DNA of 64,000 bases from Cellulophaga sp. BC115SP (lineage in GTDB: Bacteria > Bacteroidota > Bacteroidia > Cytophagales > Spirosomataceae): contig NZ_JAAALB010000005.1 in assembly GCF_009905545.1 (NCBI RefSeq), positions 124,001 through 188,000 on the forward strand. Reading direction: 5' to 3'. Both the position numbers and the translations under genes were made by a program. Positions 45,189 through 54,081 of this stretch are shown piece by piece (position 1 is the first letter of the stretch; the number at the start of each line of letters is the position of its first letter). The notes beneath the pieces were generated by a model. That model did no database searches. It was not told the origin of the DNA and saw only the letters and a program-made list of their open reading frames with translations.

Positions 45189-45659
45189 TTATTTACTCAG
45201 AATGGCTTCGAGGTTCGCTGGAGAATAATTGATTGATTTAAGAATCTTATTGTCAGATTTTCTATATACCAAGTATTGCTCACCGTCTGGTTCAATAAAC
45301 GCTTCTGTACCATCTTTTTCAAAATAGAATTTTACAGTTGCTTCAGCTTCTTCAATCGTTTGGCAAGCCTTACTCATATTTGAGCGCTGTACTTCATTGA
45401 ACAGTTCAACAAATTTATTTCCAAGTCCAAACTCAAGAACCGCACCAGACAATACATATTGAATATCGCAAAGAGCATCTGCGATTTCTACAATATCATT
45501 ATTTCTAATACCATCTTCCAATTCTTTTAACTCCTCAGCGATTAAACTTACACGAAGCTTGCTTCTGTCCTCTGATGGTACCTGTGGTGTGTCCAAAATC
45601 GGCGCTTTGAAAGTTTTATGAAATGCTGCAACCTGGTTCAACGAATCTAACTTTTCCAT
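45189..45659 (-). CDS. MazG-like nucleoside triphosphate pyrophosphohydrolase (PRA-PH family)
   Basis: A 156-residue alpha-helical phosphohydrolase. The metal-binding pattern is AEELKELEDGI (E-E-x-x-E) and EIADALCDIQYVL (E-x-x-D), as in PF01503/MazG-like proteins that hydrolyse nucleoside triphosphates or phosphoribosyl-ATP. The C-terminal 50 residues (after about 105) are a small beta extension often seen in this subgroup. There are no histidine-synthesis genes near, so a house-cleaning nucleotidase role is more likely than HisE. Confidence 0.85.
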   Translation of the reverse strand: MEKLDSLNQVAAFHKTFKAPILDTPQVPSEDRSKLRVSLIAEELKELEDGIRNNDIVEIADALCDIQYVLSGAVLEFGLGNKFVELFNEVQRSNMSKACQTIEEAEATVKFYFEKDGTEAFIEPDGEQYLVYRKSDNKILKSINYSPANLEAILSK

Positions 45660-45878
45660 TTATACTTATCTTTTTTAATTATATGGTCTCCCAAATGGGT
45701 CTTTAGTACTGCAATTTAAGCAATCATTACCAAAAGTCCTTAATTATTCTATTTCTTCAAAATATTATATCTGTATTAGTCTAAACCTTATATATGGATA
45801 CTTTATAAATTTTATGATTTCTTCGGAAAAATAAGATATTCCCCTTTTAGTATAATAAATTGTGTATCAGTCACTTAT

Positions 45879-45894
45879 ATATTCACGTGAAACA
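45879..45894. promoter_or_regulatory. Candidate parS-like ParB-binding site
   Basis: ATATTCACGTGAAACA matches the parS consensus TGTTTCACGTGAAACA at 13 of 16, including the complete right half and the central CACGTG. A half-site GTTTCACG lies 18 bp further on (45913-45920). The parA/parB genes are not in this window. Confidence 0.45.
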
Positions 45895-46740
45895 TTTATA
45901 AAAAGCAGGGTAGTTTCACGGAATAATACTAAATATTGTCTATTTGAGTAGAGGATAATAAATTGTATATCAATGAATTATCAAAGTAGAGTAGAAAAGG
46001 ACCCTAAATAAATGGGATAGGCAAAGAGTATAGAGTGGGAAAGATTCTATAGTAGAAGTGGCAATAAGACAGGGTTATGGATGGAGAGATATAAAATTGA
46101 GAGTCGGGTCGGAGCAAAAAAATAAACCCCTTCCCTCCTAATATTTATATAAAAATTTTGGAAATCACTCCTACTCTTTTCAAAATTTTGAATTTAAGCC
46201 CCTATTTTCATCGCTCAATGCTAGCATTGAATAACTAAAAATAGCCTCCCCTACTGCCTAAAAAACGTGTGTAATGCCCTATTTTGAGTGATTTATAGCT
46301 ATAAAAATATGAATTATTTAGATTTTTATAGCCTTTATGTATGAATTTTAGTCATTTACTTTTTAATAAAATAGGTAATCTCCCTATACCTTTTGCTACC
46401 AATTCTTTTATTAAGTTTCTATACACCTCATTCTGAAACATCACTACAGCATTTTGGAGTCAAAGAAGAAAACGGCTTTAGCCATGTCATAACTCTTAGG
46501 GCTAGAAGTGTATTGGCCGAAGCTAGTCCTATGTTGTATTGTGTAGTAAGCAGATATTTTTGGGAAATATAGCCTTTCTAAAAGCTACATTTTCGAGCAT
46601 AACTTCTTGTGCCAGCAGGCAATTCTAGAGATAGGAATATTTAGAATAGAATTCTAATCATTTTGAGGGGTTCTGATGTTGATGTACACTTTAGCACTAA
46701 GCCCTACTTATAATGAGTACATTCACAATAATTTGCCTAA

Positions 46741-46901
46741 GTTATAGGAATAAGTTTTGGATTAGGATACCAATTAAGTAGTAAAGTATTTGTAAAAGGA
46801 AGGGCTAGCTTTATTCCTAGTGAGAAAGACGCCTTCTATAGATTCCCCCGGTTGAATGGAATAAGTCAGTAGGTCTTTATTTAGGATGTTTTATAAGATA
46901 A
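46741..46901 (+). pseudogene. Remnant of an outer-membrane beta-barrel gene
   Basis: The frame 46741-46872 reads GISFGLGYQLSSKVFVKGRA and on to FYRFPRLNGI, an alternating pattern typical of barrel strands. A +2 shift continues as SVGLYLGCFIR and a stop at 46899-46901, which looks like a barrel end strand. No start codon or upstream domain survives. It is an inference from amino-acid pattern only. Confidence 0.35.
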
Positions 46902-47477
46902 AAATACATGAGAAAAGGACTTCTGGGCTGACAATTATTACATCATCGTCTACAAATTCTTTATTATTCTTTACAAAAAGAGAGATCTTATTCTGATGAA
47001 TAGACCGCTTTTTGGGCTAATTCAAACCATATTGGTGACAAGTATGCCTTTCTTTAATTTGTCAAATTTAAGCATTGTATTCAAGCATATTTTTGCCCTT
47101 CCAGGCTGGGATATTTCATCATTTTAATAGAACATGCGCAGGTTTTATAAACCTATAACCATGAAAAAAAGGCCATTTTTACCCTATAGTGGATGTATAA
47201 AAGGTTACTAAATCATAGTGAATTAGATGAAAAAATAGGCATAATGCCATTCATTATGTTTATTAAAGTTGCATTACAATTCATTTTCAGAAGGAGATTT
47301 TGACCTTCAAAGAAAGGTTTTTCGTTGAAAAATAGAAAGAAATACCTAACAAATTAGCCTTCAAAATCATAAAATATATGTATTTCTTTCCTCTTTTTTC
47401 GAAGGAACTAGCCAAATAGATTAAGATAGTTTCATGGTAAAACAGGTATTAGACTATCTTGCAGTGCTTCAATATAA

Positions 47478-47509
47478 GCATTATAATGAATATATATTCA
47501 TTATAATGC
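47478..47509. repeat. 32-bp perfect palindrome
   Basis: GCATTATAATGAATAT followed directly by its exact reverse complement, with no spacer. It is AT-rich and could form a cruciform or bind a dimeric regulator. It is not followed by a T-tract. Confidence 0.8.
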
Positions 47510-47741
47510 ACAACTAAATAGACCTAAAGATGGTGTTAAATCCATTGGATATAGACATCGGAATAGCTGTAAAATCTTTCAATAAAGTAGGAGAATTAGA
47601 AGCTACTAAATTGTACTATTCGAATAGAGGTAAAAGTAAGTAGGAAGCCAACTTCAATATTATAATAAAGACATATAGGCAAACCTTCCTAGTTAAAATT
47701 AACAGAACAACAGTTTTGTCTACTTGTAAAAATACAAAAAA

Positions 47742-47764
47742 AAAGACGGGATAAACCCGTCTTT
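47742..47764 (-). terminator. Terminator overlapping the XRE stop codon
   Basis: AAAGACGGG and CCCGTCTTT pair around a five-base loop. On the minus strand it is followed by nine T. The stop codon of the XRE gene lies inside the stem. Confidence 0.9.
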
Positions 47765-48248
47765 ACATTGGCTTGCTTTCCATGAAAGTTCCGTCGGTAT
47801 AGAAAATGACAATGCGTTCAATTTTTTTACCTGTTGGTTCTGGAGCCACCGAAATGGGTGGAGTAATAGGATTTGATGGCACTTCTGGGCGCTCTACCTT
47901 ACGTCTGAGATTTTGTTGTATAATCCTTTCCTCAGGCACTACAAATTTACTCGATTCTCGTGCGTTTGAGCTATCTCTTAATTGAGGTGTAACTTGCTGA
48001 AAAACAGCTGGTTGAATGCTGTTTGTGGAGTGGTTATCATAAGGAGTTTCAGTGTCAAAAAGTAGCCAATCTCGGTTAATATCAGGAAAAACCCTTAAAA
48101 TCTTCTGAATAATGTCCAAACTAGGCTTATTTCTACCAGAAAGTATATGAGAAATGCTACTTCTTTGCACTCCAATCGCATCTGCAAAGAAACTCGGCGA
48201 CATTCCTTTGTCTACTATTATTTGCTCTATTTTTTTATTTAAGTCCAT
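47763..48248 (-). CDS. XRE-family transcriptional regulator
   Basis: The N-terminal helix-turn-helix (about 5-60: IIVDKGMSPSFFADAIGVQ then RSSISHILSGRNKPSLDII) is followed by DWLLFDTETPY and a Pro/Ser-rich region, and a short conserved tail (KKIERIVIFYTDGTFMESKP). I start it at 48248; six further codons upstream are unlikely to be translated. At 161 residues it resembles phage-repressor-like regulators seen in many Bacteroidota. A group of TTTACA sites sits between it and CvfB, fitting autoregulation. Confidence 0.87.
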   Translation of the reverse strand: MDLNKKIEQIIVDKGMSPSFFADAIGVQRSSISHILSGRNKPSLDIIQKILRVFPDINRDWLLFDTETPYDNHSTNSIQPAVFQQVTPQLRDSSNARESSKFVVPEERIIQQNLRRKVERPEVPSNPITPPISVAPEPTGKKIERIVIFYTDGTFMESKPM

Positions 48249-48256
48249 GTTACTAG

Positions 48257-48340
48257 TGTAAATCATATATTGATTAATGTAAATTTACATTATTTGTTAC
48301 AAATATAGATAGATAATATTGATTTACAAATGTATTTACA
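48257..48340. promoter_or_regulatory. Probable autoregulatory operator array of the XRE gene
   Basis: AATGTAAATTTACATT (48276-48291) is a perfect 16-bp palindrome. Further TGTAAA/TTTACA half-sites are at 48257-48262, 48323-48328 and 48335-48340. All lie in the 103-bp gap upstream of the XRE ATG. Confidence 0.6.
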
Positions 48341-48351
48341 ATGTTAAATAG

Positions 48352-49197
48352 TTACAAAAGTGAAATACCATTATTATAGAACTGAATCTTCCCTTCTTTT
48401 AGTAAACCACCTACAGCTTTCTTGAAATCCTTTTTTGACATTTGTAAACTTGCATAAATAACCTCTGGTGCAGTCTTATCGTTTAATTCTAGGAAGTTGT
48501 TATTAGCTGAAAGTTCATTTAATAATGTAATTTTACATTCTTCAATTCTGTCGAATCCGATAATTTCCAATGTTAAATCGATTTTACCATCTTCTCTTAC
48601 CTTCTTAATGAATGCATTTTGTAAACTGCCCATATTTACATTTTTAAACAATTCATTTTTGTAAAGTACACCTTGAGAATTGTTTTCAATCAAACATTTT
48701 ATTCCGAGGTCTGTATATTCGTAAGGAAGAATTGAAACCTTCTGTCCTTCTGAGAATGAGATTTTATCACTAGGTAAGAAGCGATCAATCTTCGCTGAAG
48801 CCACGATTCTCTCCGTTTGGGTATCTACATATATATAGACCAAATATTTTCTTCCTACGGCCATCTTATGAGATTGTTCGCCAAAAGGTACAAGTAAATC
48901 TTTTACTAATCCCCAGTCAAGAAATACACCCAATTGATTTATGTCTTTTACGGTCAAATAAGCAAATTCTCCTACCTGAGCAAATGGCTTCATAGTAGTG
49001 GCGATAAGTCTATCCTCTGAATCTCTATAAAGAAACACATCTATGAAATCTCCTATTTTTGTACCCTCAGGAATATAAGAACGAGGGATTAGAATTTCTT
49101 CATCGCCACCATCCAAATACATACCAAATTCTAGCTCCTTGATCACCTCCAGGTTATTGTATTTTCCCAAGGCGATTTCTACTCTCTGTTTTTCCAT
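48352..49197 (-). CDS. CvfB-type S1-domain RNA-binding protein
   Basis: A 281-residue protein with several OB/S1-like domains, of the CvfB family: starts VEIALGKYNNLEVIKELEFG, then IPRSYIPEGTKIGDFIDVFLYR and FAYLTVKDINQLGVFLDWGL, and a C-terminal winged-helix-like part (KKDFKKAVGGLLKEGKIQF). In staphylococci CvfB affects virulence gene expression and the family binds RNA. It is upstream of the XRE gene on the same strand, separated by the operator array. Confidence 0.9.
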   Translation of the reverse strand: MEKQRVEIALGKYNNLEVIKELEFGMYLDGGDEEILIPRSYIPEGTKIGDFIDVFLYRDSEDRLIATTMKPFAQVGEFAYLTVKDINQLGVFLDWGLVKDLLVPFGEQSHKMAVGRKYLVYIYVDTQTERIVASAKIDRFLPSDKISFSEGQKVSILPYEYTDLGIKCLIENNSQGVLYKNELFKNVNMGSLQNAFIKKVREDGKIDLTLEIIGFDRIEECKITLLNELSANNNFLELNDKTAPEVIYASLQMSKKDFKKAVGGLLKEGKIQFYNNGISLL

Positions 49198-49314
49198 TTT
49201 GTTAATTGATTTGTTGAATTCATTTCTATTTACAAAAATGCAATATCTCTGTTAGAATCCCTAATGATGGAATAAATTACACACTCTCCTAACCTATTCT
49301 TTCTCAATATTTTA

Positions 49315-49364
49315 TCTTGTATATACAAGATTGTTTCTTGTTTTTCATTCATGTATATACAAGT
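49315..49364. promoter_or_regulatory. Tandem TTGTATATACAA-type operators
   Basis: TCTTGTATATACAAGA (49315-49330) is a perfect 16-bp palindrome; TCATGTATATACAAGT (49349-49364) matches it at 14 of 16. Their centres are 34 bp apart, about three helical turns. The core GTATATAC fits the GTnTAnAC form reported for HutC-type GntR regulators. They lie between the divergent CvfB and 3-hydroxyacyl-CoA dehydrogenase genes; the 360-bp gap holds no gene. Confidence 0.6.
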
Positions 49365-49557
49365 TACATTTTGTTGATTTTCAGGCAATTAAGAAAACTG
49401 TCTTGAAATGAGCTTGTGTATAAGTAATTCTTCTGTAAATTCCAGTCACAATACTTTTAGATCATCAAGTAGACAAGAACAATTATTCAGTTGCTCTTGC
49501 TCCTACTTCTAGACTTTACAAACAAACTAATTACAATCACTCAGACTGATATTAAAT

Positions 49558-50445
49558 ATGAAAAACATTGCTGTAATAGGTGCTGGTACTATGGGAAATG
49601 GTATAGCCCATTCTTTTGCTCAAAATGGTTTTAACGTAGCTATTGTAGATACAAAAGAAGAGGTATTAGGAAATGTACTGAAGACTATTCAACTAAACCT
49701 TGAGAGACAAGCCAAGAAAGGCTTAATAACTGCCGAAATTCAATCAAAAACCATTGAACTGATTCAACCCTTTACTTCTATCGAGAAAGCCGTTCAGAAG
49801 GCAGATTTAGTGGTAGAAGCAGTCTCTGAAGCCCCCACTTTGAAACAAGCTATATTTCAGGAATTAGATAAACATTGCCCTGAAGCCTGTATACTTGCCA
49901 CCAATACCTCTTCTATCTCTATTACACAAATAGCCTCTTATACCCAAAGACCCGATAAGGTTATAGGAATGCACTTTATGAATCCAGTACCTGTCATGAA
50001 ATTGGTTGAGATCATTAAAGGCTACTCAACTAGCGAAGAAACCTATCAGTTGGTGTATAACTATACAAAAGCGTTAGACAAGATTCCTGTTGTTGTGAAC
50101 GATTACCCAGGGTTTATCGCAAATAGAGTTTTGATGCCAATGATTAATGAAGCAATTATAAGTGTATTTGAAGGAGTTGCAGGTGTTAATGAAATAGATT
50201 CGATTATGAAATTAGGTATGGCACATCCAATGGGACCTTTACAATTAGCTGATTTTATTGGACTAGATACGTGTCTTTCGATAATGAAAGTATTGTATGA
50301 TGGATTCAAGAATTCTAAATATGCTCCTTGTACCCTATTGGTGAATATGGTTCAGGCTGGGAAATTAGGGGTAAAAAGTGGCGAAGGCTTTTATTCGTAC
50401 GCTAAGGGATTAAAAGAGGCTGAAGTATCCCAACGCTTTAGGTAA
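49558..50445 (+). CDS. 3-hydroxyacyl-CoA (3-hydroxybutyryl-CoA) dehydrogenase
   Basis: Oxidises 3-hydroxyacyl-CoA to 3-ketoacyl-CoA with NAD(P), or the reverse. The Rossmann motif GAGTMGNGIAHSFAQNG is at 8-24, and the catalytic His lies in MHFMNPVPVMKLVE. The C-terminal dimer domain has DYPGFIANRVLMPMINEAI and MGPLQLADFIGLD. A stand-alone 295-residue member of this kind usually works in butyrate/poly-hydroxybutyrate or beta-oxidation metabolism. No partner genes are beside it, so the pathway is not decided. A TTGTATATACAA operator pair lies 190-240 bp upstream. Confidence 0.92.
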   Translation: MKNIAVIGAGTMGNGIAHSFAQNGFNVAIVDTKEEVLGNVLKTIQLNLERQAKKGLITAEIQSKTIELIQPFTSIEKAVQKADLVVEAVSEAPTLKQAIFQELDKHCPEACILATNTSSISITQIASYTQRPDKVIGMHFMNPVPVMKLVEIIKGYSTSEETYQLVYNYTKALDKIPVVVNDYPGFIANRVLMPMINEAIISVFEGVAGVNEIDSIMKLGMAHPMGPLQLADFIGLDTCLSIMKVLYDGFKNSKYAPCTLLVNMVQAGKLGVKSGEGFYSYAKGLKEAEVSQRFR

Positions 50446-50480
50446 GAAACAAAATGGCGTTAAATCTCATTAAAGGGCAC

Positions 50481-50515
50481 AAAAAAGGGCTTGCTATCAG
50501 TAGCAAGCCCTTTTA
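50481..50515. terminator. Bidirectional terminator between 3HCDH and dapD
   Basis: Perfect 10-bp arms GGGCTTGCTA and TAGCAAGCCC with a four-base loop, A6 on the left and T4 on the right, between convergent genes. Confidence 0.92.
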
Positions 50516-50537
50516 TATTTATACTTCTCTCCTATTT

Positions 50538-51356
50538 CTATACCGCTACGTTATTTTCACGTAATGCAGCATTTAAGGATGTTTTCAAATCTGTACTTTC
50601 TTTGCGTTTTCCGATAATTAAAGCACATGGCACGTTGTAATCACCTGCTGGGAATCTTTTTGTGTATCCACCCGGAATTACAACACAGTTTTCTGGAACA
50701 TATCCAATGTATTCTACAGGTTCTGGTCCAGTCACATCAATGATCTTAGAAGAACCTGTGATAGTTACGCCAGCACCTAAAACGGCTCTTTTACCGATAT
50801 GAGCGCCTTCAACCACGATACATCTTGATCCGATGAATGCACCATCTTCAATAATTACTGGAGCTGCTTGAGGTGGTTCTAGTACACCACCAATACCGAC
50901 ACCACCACTTAAGTGAACATCTTTACCGATTTGTGCACAACTTCCTACTGTAGCCCAAGTGTCAACCATAGTACCAGAGTCTACAAAAGCACCGATGTTT
51001 ACGTAAGAAGGCATCATAATGACACCTTTAGCAAGATATGCTCCATAACGAGCTACAGCTGGAGGAACCACACGTACGCCAAGACCAGCGTAGTCTGTTT
51101 TCAATTTCATTTTATCGTGGAATTCAAAGATTCCTACTTCTTGTACTTCCATCTTACGAATTGGGAAATACATTACGATAGCTTTTTTCACCCAGTCGTT
51201 AACAGTCCATGAACCGTCTTCGTTTGGTTGAGCTGTACGAAGTAGGCCTTTGTCTACTTGCTCTACAACGTATTCGATTGCTTGTATTGTTTCAGGAGTT
51301 GAGCGGAGGCTAGTGTCTTCCCAAGCCTTCTCGATAATTTCTTTTACGTTTTCCAT
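50538..51356 (-). CDS. dapD: 2,3,4,5-tetrahydropyridine-2,6-dicarboxylate N-succinyltransferase
   Basis: Succinylates tetrahydrodipicolinate in lysine and diaminopimelate synthesis. It is 272 residues, with an N-terminal helical region and a left-handed beta-helix of hexapeptide repeats: MMPSYVNIGAFVDSGTMVDT, CAQIGKDVHLSGGVGIGGVL and FIGSRCIVVEGAHIGKRAVL. The active-site Asp and Gly pattern of DapD is kept. It is a single-gene unit, with a convergent terminator. Confidence 0.96.
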   Translation of the reverse strand: MENVKEIIEKAWEDTSLRSTPETIQAIEYVVEQVDKGLLRTAQPNEDGSWTVNDWVKKAIVMYFPIRKMEVQEVGIFEFHDKMKLKTDYAGLGVRVVPPAVARYGAYLAKGVIMMPSYVNIGAFVDSGTMVDTWATVGSCAQIGKDVHLSGGVGIGGVLEPPQAAPVIIEDGAFIGSRCIVVEGAHIGKRAVLGAGVTITGSSKIIDVTGPEPVEYIGYVPENCVVIPGGYTKRFPAGDYNVPCALIIGKRKESTDLKTSLNAALRENNVAV

Positions 51357-52859
51357 TGAATACTGTGAATAAATACATTTTTAATTCAAGCACAAAGAAA
51401 ACATATTTAACCGATACAGACACTATATACGTGGAGGAAAATCCAATTTTGGAGGGTATTCTCTAGATGACTAAATGAGGTTATTTGAATAAAAAAACTG
51501 GATTTTGTGAGAAACAACTCGTATCAGTAGGCTTAATTTTCAACTTGAGGTAAGAGTATTTAATTGACTGATTTAGTTGAAGTTACAATATTGGAAAAAG
51601 TGAACAAATAACGAAAACAGAATATTGTTTGGTGAAATAATATAGAAAAAACAAACAATAGTGTGCCATGAGGAGGCACAAAAGAAATGATTAATAAAAG
51701 AAGATTTTTTATGTAAGGATGAGCAAAAGAATAAGTAATTATTCTTAAACAAAGAAAGGAAAAATAAATGAAAAATCCTAGCTTTTTCTATAATATTTGA
51801 GCGAAAAGAAAGGATTTTATGCCTTAAAAAATGTTAAAAAAATAGTCAGACTTATAAGTGGAGGCTAGATTACTGTGTATAAATAGCCCATATTCCAGGC
51901 TGTCAAATGGGTATTTTAGGTTAAACCAACATTCAAATTCGATGAGTTTAGGAAGGATCAGTACAAGAAACACTATGATACTGTTTAAATTTTTCAAAAA
52001 ATATTTTATCGATTTTTTCTTCATCTTACTTTTTAGCTAGGCGTTTCCGTCTTGAAACAAAATGTAACCACAGTGGAGGCTGCGAAAAGTTCAAGAATTT
52101 ATAATCGGAGTGGCGTTCTACCTTGCTTCGCACAAACAGTAGAGATTCATGGTTCACGCAAACAATTTTACAAAAGTTTAAACAGTCTCTATCCTATTCT
52201 TTAATAATCCGACTGAATCACCTAGGAGAAAGTTCCTCCCAATACCAACTGAATTTTTGACCAAATGTATGCAAACTTCAAGAGGTTTTTCTATCAAACC
52301 CCTACTCGTATTTTGAGTTTGAAGAAGTAAGAGAATAATGTTAGTGAATATAAAAACCTGTTTTAAGCAAGCTATACCGTATGCTAAAGTTTCTAAAGAG
52401 AAATACTGAAAGCGTTTCTCTTTTGCCAGGAGCATAAAGCGTACTAAGGTATAATGGTCTTTAGAAAATAATTTCTAGAGGAAAATCACAGGACTTGGCG
52501 GAGAAAATTCTTTTTATAACTAGAAAGGAATTCTTTACTTGTAGCCCATAGATGACATAAACTCCCAGAATAGCCTCTGCTCCTATTCGATTATAATCGC
52601 CTCATTAAAGTATAGTTATTAGCCGTAAGTTAAACACTATTATTTTTAGCAATATTTAACCATTTGCTAAAAATATTGTCAATTTTATTAGTATTTTACT
52701 AATTTAACTAACTAATTACTAACAATTGTATCCTATTTACTAAACATATAACCTACTTATTTTACAGTTTTTCATGATGTTTTATTCCTCTTTCTTTGGA
52801 AAAAGGTTCTAAATCCAGTATTTTTGTAGAGTGTTTAAACTATTATCCCTTATATAAAA
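51357..52859. other. 1.5-kb stretch without an intact gene
   Basis: AT-rich, with only short open frames; the longest (52178-52435 minus, 85 codons) matches nothing I recognise. It ends with the gap promoter. No repeats like those in 45.7-47.8 kb were seen. It may be decayed sequence. Confidence 0.6.
52795..52826 (+). promoter_or_regulatory. Promoter of gap
   Basis: TTTG (52795-52798) and TATTTTTG (52819-52826) with 20 bp between them fit the Bacteroidota promoter consensus. The ATG follows 33 bp after the -7 element. Confidence 0.78.
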
Positions 52860-53873
52860 ATGGCTAAAATTAAAGTTGCAATTAATGGCTTTGGTCGTAT
52901 TGGTCGTCTAGCGTACCGTCAAATCTACAACATGCCTGGCATTGACGTTGTTGCTATCAACGACTTAACTAGTCCTTCTACCCTAGCTCACTTGTTGAAA
53001 TACGACAGTGCTCAAGGTAGATTCAACCAAGAAGTTACTTCTACAGAAAATAGCATTATCGTTAATGGTGAGGAAGTAAAAATCTATGCTCAACGTAGTC
53101 CATCTGATATTCCTTGGGGAGAGCACGACGTAGATGTGGTTTTAGAATGTACTGGTTTCTTTACAGACAAAGAAAAAGCTGCTGCTCACTTACAAGCAGG
53201 TGCAAAAAGAGTTATCATCTCTGCGCCAGCTACTGGAGACTTGAAAACAATCGTATTCAATGTTAACCATTTAACATTAGATGGAACGGAAGATGTTATT
53301 AGTGCTGCAAGTTGTACAACCAACTGTCTTGCTCCAATGGCAAAAGCATTAAACGATAACTTCGGTATCTCAATGGGTACAATGACTACAGTTCACGCTT
53401 ATACTAACGACCAAAATACTTTAGATGCTCCACATCCAAAAGGAGATTTACGTCGTGCAAGAGCTGCTGCTGCTAACATTATCCCAAATAGCACAGGTGC
53501 TGCAAAAGCAATCGGTTTAGTATTACCAGAATTGAAAGGTAAATTAGATGGTGGTGCTCAACGTGTTCCTACAATCACAGGTAGTTTAACTGAATTGGTT
53601 ACTATCTTAGATAAAAAAGTAACTGTTGAAGAAGTTAATGCTGCTGCTAAAGCTGCTGCAAACGAATCATTTGGCTATACTGAGGATGAAATCGTTTCTA
53701 GCGATATCATCGGAATTAGCTTTGGTAGCTTATTCGATGCTACTCAAACTAAAGTTATCACTGTTGGTGACCAACAATTAGTGAAAACAGTTAGCTGGTA
53801 TGACAACGAAATGAGTTATGTAAGCCAATTGGTTAGAACTGTTAAATATTTCGCTGAATTGATCAGCAAATAA
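52860..53873 (+). CDS. gap: Glyceraldehyde-3-phosphate dehydrogenase, type I
   Basis: The glycolytic/gluconeogenic enzyme that makes 1,3-bisphosphoglycerate. The NAD-binding motif is [13 protein letters not shown] (9-21), the catalytic Cys152 is in [12 protein letters not shown] and His179 in [10 protein letters not shown]. Length 337 is normal. Codons look strongly biased toward a few choices, as expected of a highly expressed gene. It has a consensus promoter and its own terminator. Confidence 0.97.
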   Translation: MAKIKVAINGFGRIGRLAYRQIYNMPGIDVVAINDLTSPSTLAHLLKYDSAQGRFNQEVTSTENSIIVNGEEVKIYAQRSPSDIPWGEHDVDVVLECTGFFTDKEKAAAHLQAGAKRVIISAPATGDLKTIVFNVNHLTLDGTEDVISAASCTTNCLAPMAKALNDNFGISMGTMTTVHAYTNDQNTLDAPHPKGDLRRARAAAANIIPNSTGAAKAIGLVLPELKGKLDGGAQRVPTITGSLTELVTILDKKVTVEEVNAAAKAAANESFGYTEDEIVSSDIIGISFGSLFDATQTKVITVGDQQLVKTVSWYDNEMSYVSQLVRTVKYFAELISK

Positions 53874-53885
53874 TTCAACATATTG

Positions 53886-53916
53886 AAAAAAGGAGGCTTC
53901 GGTCTCCTTTTTTTTT
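53886..53916 (+). terminator. Terminator of gap
   Basis: GGAGGC and GTCTCC form a stem closed by a TTCG tetraloop, with A6 before and eight T after. Confidence 0.93.
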
Positions 53917-54032
53917 GCTTTTTAGGTAATATCAACTCGATATATAACCTTTTTATAGACAAAAATGCCTTCTGAGAATAGCATAAAAATTTTGTAACTT
54001 CTAGATACAAGGTATAGTCAAACCTAAGAACA

Positions 54033-54065
54033 TAAAAAAGCCCCCACGAATGCAGGGACTTTTGA
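54033..54065 (-). terminator. Terminator of trmB
   Basis: An imperfect stem (AGTCCCTGC with GGGGGCT) followed on the minus strand by TTTTTT, 17 bp after the trmB stop. Confidence 0.7.
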
Positions 54066-54081
54066 CTATTATTATCGTTAT

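Larger units (their letters stand above)
45660..47762. other. 2.1-kb gene desert
   Basis: No intact gene longer than about 45 codons that I would trust. The stretch holds the parS-like site (45879-45894), direct repeats of ATAATAAATTGTNTATCA (45852, 45955), a palindrome TCAATGCTAGCATTGA (46215-46230), an outer-membrane barrel remnant (46741-46901), fragments of two hairpin families (46998, 47164), a 32-bp palindrome (47478-47509) and a 37-codon ORF (47530-47643). This mix points to gene decay. Confidence 0.7.

Noticed and set aside
46996-47127. 43-codon frame starting MNRPLFGLIQTIL
   Set aside because: Overlaps a hairpin-arm remnant, no family or operon context, and of a length expected by chance.
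47530-47643. 37-codon frame MVLNPLDIDIGIAVKS
   Set aside because: No family, promoter or neighbour support. More likely part of decayed sequence.
52178-52435. 85-codon minus-strand frame in the gap before gap, considered as a transposase fragment
   Set aside because: No DDE or other catalytic pattern, no terminal repeats and no recognisable similarity. Length is possible by chance.
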